This document shows, in pieces, positions 61,501 through 64,000 of a DNA stretch of 64,000 bases. This DNA is from Terriglobia bacterium (GTDB lineage: Bacteria; Acidobacteriota; Terriglobia; Terriglobales; Acidobacteriaceae): the NCBI GenBank assembly GCA_020073665.1, contig JAIQEU010000017.1, forward strand, positions 1-64,000. Reading direction: 5' to 3'. The stretch's first letter is position 1. Each line of letters opens with the position of its first letter. The notes beneath the pieces were generated by a model. The model did not search any database. It had not been told where the DNA came from and saw nothing but the letters and a program-made list of their open reading frames with translations. The position numbers and the translations under genes are program-made.

Positions 61501-62865
61501 GGGACGGGCGCCTCGCCGCTTACTTCGATCAAGAATACGGGGCTGCCCTGGGAAATCGGGCTTCGCGACACGCACACTGCTCTTGTCCGAGCGGGACTCC
61601 GCGCTCGCGTACGGCTACGGGTCGATGGCGGCTTGAAGTTTGCTCGCGATGTCGTGATCGCTGCCTTGCTGGGCGCCGAGGAATTTGGATTTGGCACGGC
61701 CGCATTGCTGGCGATCGGCTGTGTCATGGCTCGCCAGTGCCACCTGAATACCTGCCCGGTCGGGATTGCGACTCAGAACGAGCAACTTCGCGCCCGTTTC
61801 ACCGGTAATCCGGAGATGGTGGAAACGTACTTCCGGGCGTTAGCCAATGATGTCCGTGAGATGCTGGCAACCATGGGCGCGCATTCCATCGACGACGTTG
61901 TAGGCGCGGTCGATCGCCTGCGCCCTCGTACCGAGGAAGGCAAGCGAGCCCTGGAACGCCTGCTTGCGCCGATTGAGGGTGCGCCTTTGCAGTTTCCGTG
62001 CCCGCACGAGGATGCCAGTGAACTACGCCTGGCGCTGAATCGCGTGGCGGAAGAACTCGAGTCTCTCTCTACCCGCTCGCATCGGTTTCGCATCACCAAT
62101 TCCGATCGCGCCGTCGGGGCCCACTTCAGCGGTGAAATCCTGCGCCGTAGGGGCGGTTCCGGCTTGTCGCTCGGTGAAGTGGATTGTGAATTCGTGGGGA
62201 CCGCCGGTCAAAGTTTTGGCGCATTCCTGATTTCGGGCCTCAATTTCCGTCTAACTGGCGAAGCCAATGACTACGTCGGCAAGGGCCTGTGCGGAGGCAC
62301 AATTGCCGTCAGTGCCGGCCCTGAAGCAGCAGAGCGTGGCGATGTACTGGTTGGTAACACCGCGCTCTATGGTGCAACCGGTGGAGAACTCCATGTGGCG
62401 GGACAGGCGGGCGAGCGCTTCGCGGTCCGCAATAGCGGCGCCTTGGCTGTTGTCGAGGGCGTGGGCCAGCACGGATGCGAATACATGACCGCCGGGATCG
62501 TGGTCATCCTCGGCCCAGTCGGGATCAATATGGGCGCGGGTATGACGGGCGGCCTGGCATACGTGTTGCGCGATTGCGCCCGCGATTGTCACGCTCATCA
62601 TTCCGTGCGTTATGCGACCCTCGAAATACAGGAAGAACGGTGGCTGCGTCGCATCCTCCGCCGGCATGTGCAACTGACGGGCAGTCCGCGCGCGGCCCTT
62701 CTCCTGAACAATGCCGGCTTACCGATTCTGCGAGTGGAGCCTTTGCACCCACCCTGCACTGTCGAAGAGACCTGGGCTCCGGTCCTGGCGCGTGTCCGTA
62801 CCGAGGAGGCGCAGACCTTCAAGCAGCGCGACCTCCCTCCTTCCGCAGGGCCGCTGGTGATGTGA
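58531..62865 (+). CDS. gltB: Glutamate synthase, large (alpha) subunit
   Basis: Makes two glutamates from glutamine and 2-oxoglutarate. The 1444-residue protein starts as a 14-residue propeptide followed by the N-terminal amidotransferase Cys15 (DHDACGVGFIAQL). Then come the central domain, the FMN domain (PGEGGQLPAVKVTPYIARLRH; GHDGGTGASPL), the 3Fe-4S cysteines in CVMARQCHLNTCPVG (61720-61764), and the C-terminal beta-helix (NTALYGATGGELHVAGQAGERFAVRNSG). All domains are complete. The ATG at 58531 has AAGGA ahead; a longer frame to 58408 is unlikely. The small subunit gltD is not in the window. Confidence 0.95.
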   Translation: MQQKSHKFSTDHDACGVGFIAQLGSAGSHEVVQRALTALVRLTHRGGVDADGRSGDGAGLLTAIPDRLIRNSARSLGIELPESFGVGMVFLSPEKEASCRLAVETASRTLGLRCLGWRDVPTDSSILGPRSLESLPDVRQCFFTSQAENSDLECLLFRLRKHLQATVPDVYFCSLSSRTIVYKGLLTPEQLPAFYRDLADPDFQSPFAIFHQRYSTNTQPSWALAQPFRFVAHNGEINTVSGNRRWLRARESAYLRRLDIPENCSLLEPGMSDSGSLDNTLEASLRLRCGLAESVLRLVPPAWENDERMELPLRRWFQHGVCEQEPWDGPAALAFSDGQIVGAKLDRNGLRPMRYTLTSDGLLVVGSEVGIADLHGKQVVERQRLGPGDMLLADLGSGTFFRPTEISKLLRPAAGGTTFPRITIVPPEPTSPTPRPKPNRVLAALGWTEDQYRMLFLPLVEEGQEALWSMGDDAPPASLSGLRRPLWDYCKQRFAQVTNPPIDPLRESHVMSLDVYLSKRTMISSPLADGGQLQKLAATLAPVHHIDFTFEATTGLGGARAALQVIRKQALAAVEAKAGLVILSDRAVNEDRAALPALLALSAVWNSMVEADGWNIPLVIETGQVVDTHHLALLVAAGASVVHPYLALEMAGGTSSGGAARYRAALEKGLRKVLARMGISTIASYRNSQLFETVGLDREVCSEFFEDAAHTIGGKSLHDLLKDCLAYHAAGLTASNAEFRDFGLYRFRHNGERHANSPELVRRLHRYIKFPSPENHAALGLLAKDRAPVAVRDMLEVVQNQALPVEEVETETSVLSRFSTQAMSLGAISPEAHRTLAIAMNRLGARSNTGEGGEDCHIYSDAPEANNRVKQVASGRFGVTAEYLLHADEIEIKMAQGSKPGEGGQLPAVKVTPYIARLRHAVPGTSLISPPPHHDIYSIEDLAQLIYDLRAVNTHARIGVKLVSSSGVGIIAAGVAKAGADVITISGHDGGTGASPLTSIKNTGLPWEIGLRDTHTALVRAGLRARVRLRVDGGLKFARDVVIAALLGAEEFGFGTAALLAIGCVMARQCHLNTCPVGIATQNEQLRARFTGNPEMVETYFRALANDVREMLATMGAHSIDDVVGAVDRLRPRTEEGKRALERLLAPIEGAPLQFPCPHEDASELRLALNRVAEELESLSTRSHRFRITNSDRAVGAHFSGEILRRRGGSGLSLGEVDCEFVGTAGQSFGAFLISGLNFRLTGEANDYVGKGLCGGTIAVSAGPEAAERGDVLVGNTALYGATGGELHVAGQAGERFAVRNSGALAVVEGVGQHGCEYMTAGIVVILGPVGINMGAGMTGGLAYVLRDCARDCHAHHSVRYATLEIQEERWLRRILRRHVQLTGSPRAALLLNNAGLPILRVEPLHPPCTVEETWAPVLARVRTEEAQTFKQRDLPPSAGPLVM

Positions 62866-62957
62866 CCACCGGCTTCCCGAATTGGTGTTTGGTTCGGCCC
62901 TTAGATGACATTCCACGTGCATGGCTTGTATGCTTCGCGATAGTCTCGTACTAACCC

Positions 62958-63869
62958 ATGGATTTTGATCAGCTGATAACGTTTCTTGAAGTTGCCAAGC
63001 TGGGAAGCTTTTCCCGCGCCGGTGAAAAAGTCTTCCGCTCACAATCCGCGGTTAGCGCGCAGATCCGTCAACTCGAGCGGGAATACGGGGACCGCCTGCT
63101 GGATCGATCCGGTAAAACCGTCAAACTGACTCCAGCGGGAGAAGTGCTCTATGAATACGCAGAGCGGCTGAAGAACCTCCGGGACGAGTCTTTGATGGCG
63201 GTGGCCGATCACGGCCGCACCCCGCGTGGCACTCTCCGCATCGGGGCGAATGAAGCCACCTGTCTCTACGTTCTGCCCCATGTCTTTGCGGAATATTGTC
63301 GGCTATATCCCGCAGTCCAGATCAGCATCTATCGGAGCTTCACTTACAAGATCGTCGAGAAGCTTGAGAACGGTGCCATTGACGTGGGCATTGTCACGTT
63401 GCCGGTTAAATCGCCCAGCCTGAAAATCCATCCCATCTTCCGCGACAAGCTCATGGTGATGGTCAGCCCAAACAATCCACTGGCCAAGTACAAGGTTATT
63501 CCGGTCAAAGAAGTCGCCAAGCAGCCCCTGCTTTTTCCCAAGACCGGGCACACCCGGCGTCTGCTCGACCGCTTGTTCCGCACCCACAATCCTAACCTGC
63601 ACGTCCGCATGGAACTACCCAGCGTGGGCATGATCAAGAGCTTTGTGGCGGCGGACTTAGGCGTGTCGTTGATCAGCAAATGCTTCGCCGGCGACGACGC
63701 AGCCGCCGGACGGGTCAAGTTGATTGACCTGGAAGACGTCGAACTCTGGCGTGAACTCGGGCTAGCCTACCGGCGGGATCGCACTCTGCCTCGCGCCACC
63801 ACTGCATTCATCGCGACAATTCGTCAGCTGCGGCTAAATGGCAAAAAGGCAGATTCGAGTTGTACTTAG
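62958..63869 (+). CDS. LysR-family transcriptional regulator
   Basis: A 303-residue LysR protein: N-terminal helix-turn-helix DQLITFLEVAKLGSFSRAGEKVFRSQSAVSAQIRQLE, then a two-lobed effector domain (GTLRIGANEATCLYVLPHVFAEY, VGIVTLPV, FVAADLGVSLISK). It begins 92 bases after gltB in the same direction. It may respond to nitrogen or amino-acid status and act on gltB, but no target site could be defined. Confidence 0.9.
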   Translation: MDFDQLITFLEVAKLGSFSRAGEKVFRSQSAVSAQIRQLEREYGDRLLDRSGKTVKLTPAGEVLYEYAERLKNLRDESLMAVADHGRTPRGTLRIGANEATCLYVLPHVFAEYCRLYPAVQISIYRSFTYKIVEKLENGAIDVGIVTLPVKSPSLKIHPIFRDKLMVMVSPNNPLAKYKVIPVKEVAKQPLLFPKTGHTRRLLDRLFRTHNPNLHVRMELPSVGMIKSFVAADLGVSLISKCFAGDDAAAGRVKLIDLEDVELWRELGLAYRRDRTLPRATTAFIATIRQLRLNGKKADSSCT

Positions 63870-64000
63870 CCCCGGACCCGCGGTGACCACAGAGTCGTTC
63901 CGCCAGAGGCGGATCGAGGCCTTCTCCCAGTTTGGGAAACATCTCCCTTGTGGTGACGCAATCTACTGGAAATTCCGTGAAGCGGTAGTGCTACATTCGA
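63870..64000. other. Downstream end of window, no gene seen
   Basis: After the LysR stop the sequence has one short hairpin (CCGCC AGA GGCGG, 63900-63912) and no convincing ribosome site or protein. An open frame from 63838 runs off the window but has no recognisable features. Confidence 0.4.

Noticed and set aside
63838-64000. Open frame running off the right edge
   Set aside because: No ribosome site and no recognisable protein; composition looks like a chance frame.

Overview
The window is about 60% GC, gene-dense DNA from a bacterial chromosome. It has no rRNA or tRNA gene, transposase, phage gene or CRISPR array that I can see. Gene content points to Acidobacteriota of the Terriglobia/Koribacter type. 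This is an inference from the mix of a Ser/Thr kinase fused to a TolB-like propeller, an M1 peptidase fused to an ABC-2 permease, an ECF sigma factor of the kinase-associated kind, a secreted FG-GAP protein with a C-terminal Ser/Arg-rich membrane tail, and short GGCTGAAGCC-type intergenic repeats.

Layout. 1-6.2 kb: end of an unknown gene, murJ (lipid II flippase), a class III aminotransferase with a five-cysteine insert, a secreted trypsin-fold pseudoprotease, and a coupled CDP-alcohol phosphatidyltransferase/GtrA pair. 6.3-6.7 kb: a deletion scar where a MarR gene and a cupin gene, both lacking 5' ends, meet head to head. 6.7-11.0 kb: a Met/His-rich periplasmic protein and the heme operon hemE-hemH-hemY. 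11.2-18.6 kb: a cluster of three alkaline-phosphatase-superfamily enzymes with a membrane protein and a ribbon-helix-helix-like protein. 18.7-29.5 kb: a dispersed pyrimidine/hydantoin catabolism set (beta-ureidopropionase, NCS1 permease, flavin LLM oxidoreductase, dihydropyrimidinase) interrupted by a Ser/Thr kinase, a dihaem cytochrome and an AmgK-MurU-like peptidoglycan-recycling pair whose kinase carries a RapZ C-terminal domain. 29.5-37.3 kb: secreted hypothetical protein, ECF sigma factor, an NtrC-type activator whose receiver lacks the phospho-acceptor Asp, and divergent from it a 1083-residue FG-GAP protein behind a very good sigma-54 promoter and a CRP-like palindrome. 37.3-44.7 kb: an EF-P-like protein, then a one-directional set of acetyl-CoA-synthetase-like ligase, acyl carrier protein, alpha-oxoamine synthase, three small proteins and an MIO ammonia-lyase whose cofactor triad reads Ala-Cys-Gly instead of Ala-Ser-Gly. 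44.9-49.3 kb: ABC ATPase plus the permease/peptidase fusion. 49.4-58.3 kb: a complete arginine operon argR-C-B-D-F-G-H-A-J in which every junction overlaps, headed by two tandem ARG boxes. 58.5-63.9 kb: gltB, divergent from the arg operon, and a LysR regulator.

Most interesting: (1) the ligase/ACP/oxoamine-synthase/MIO-lyase set, possibly an undescribed amino-ketone pathway; (2) the sugar kinase-RapZ fusion next to a MurU-like uridylyltransferase; (3) the pseudo-receiver sigma-54 activator facing a sigma-54 promoter; (4) an LLM flavoenzyme next to dihydropyrimidinase where the usual dihydropyrimidine dehydrogenase is missing. All functions are read from sequence motifs by eye; no database search was run.
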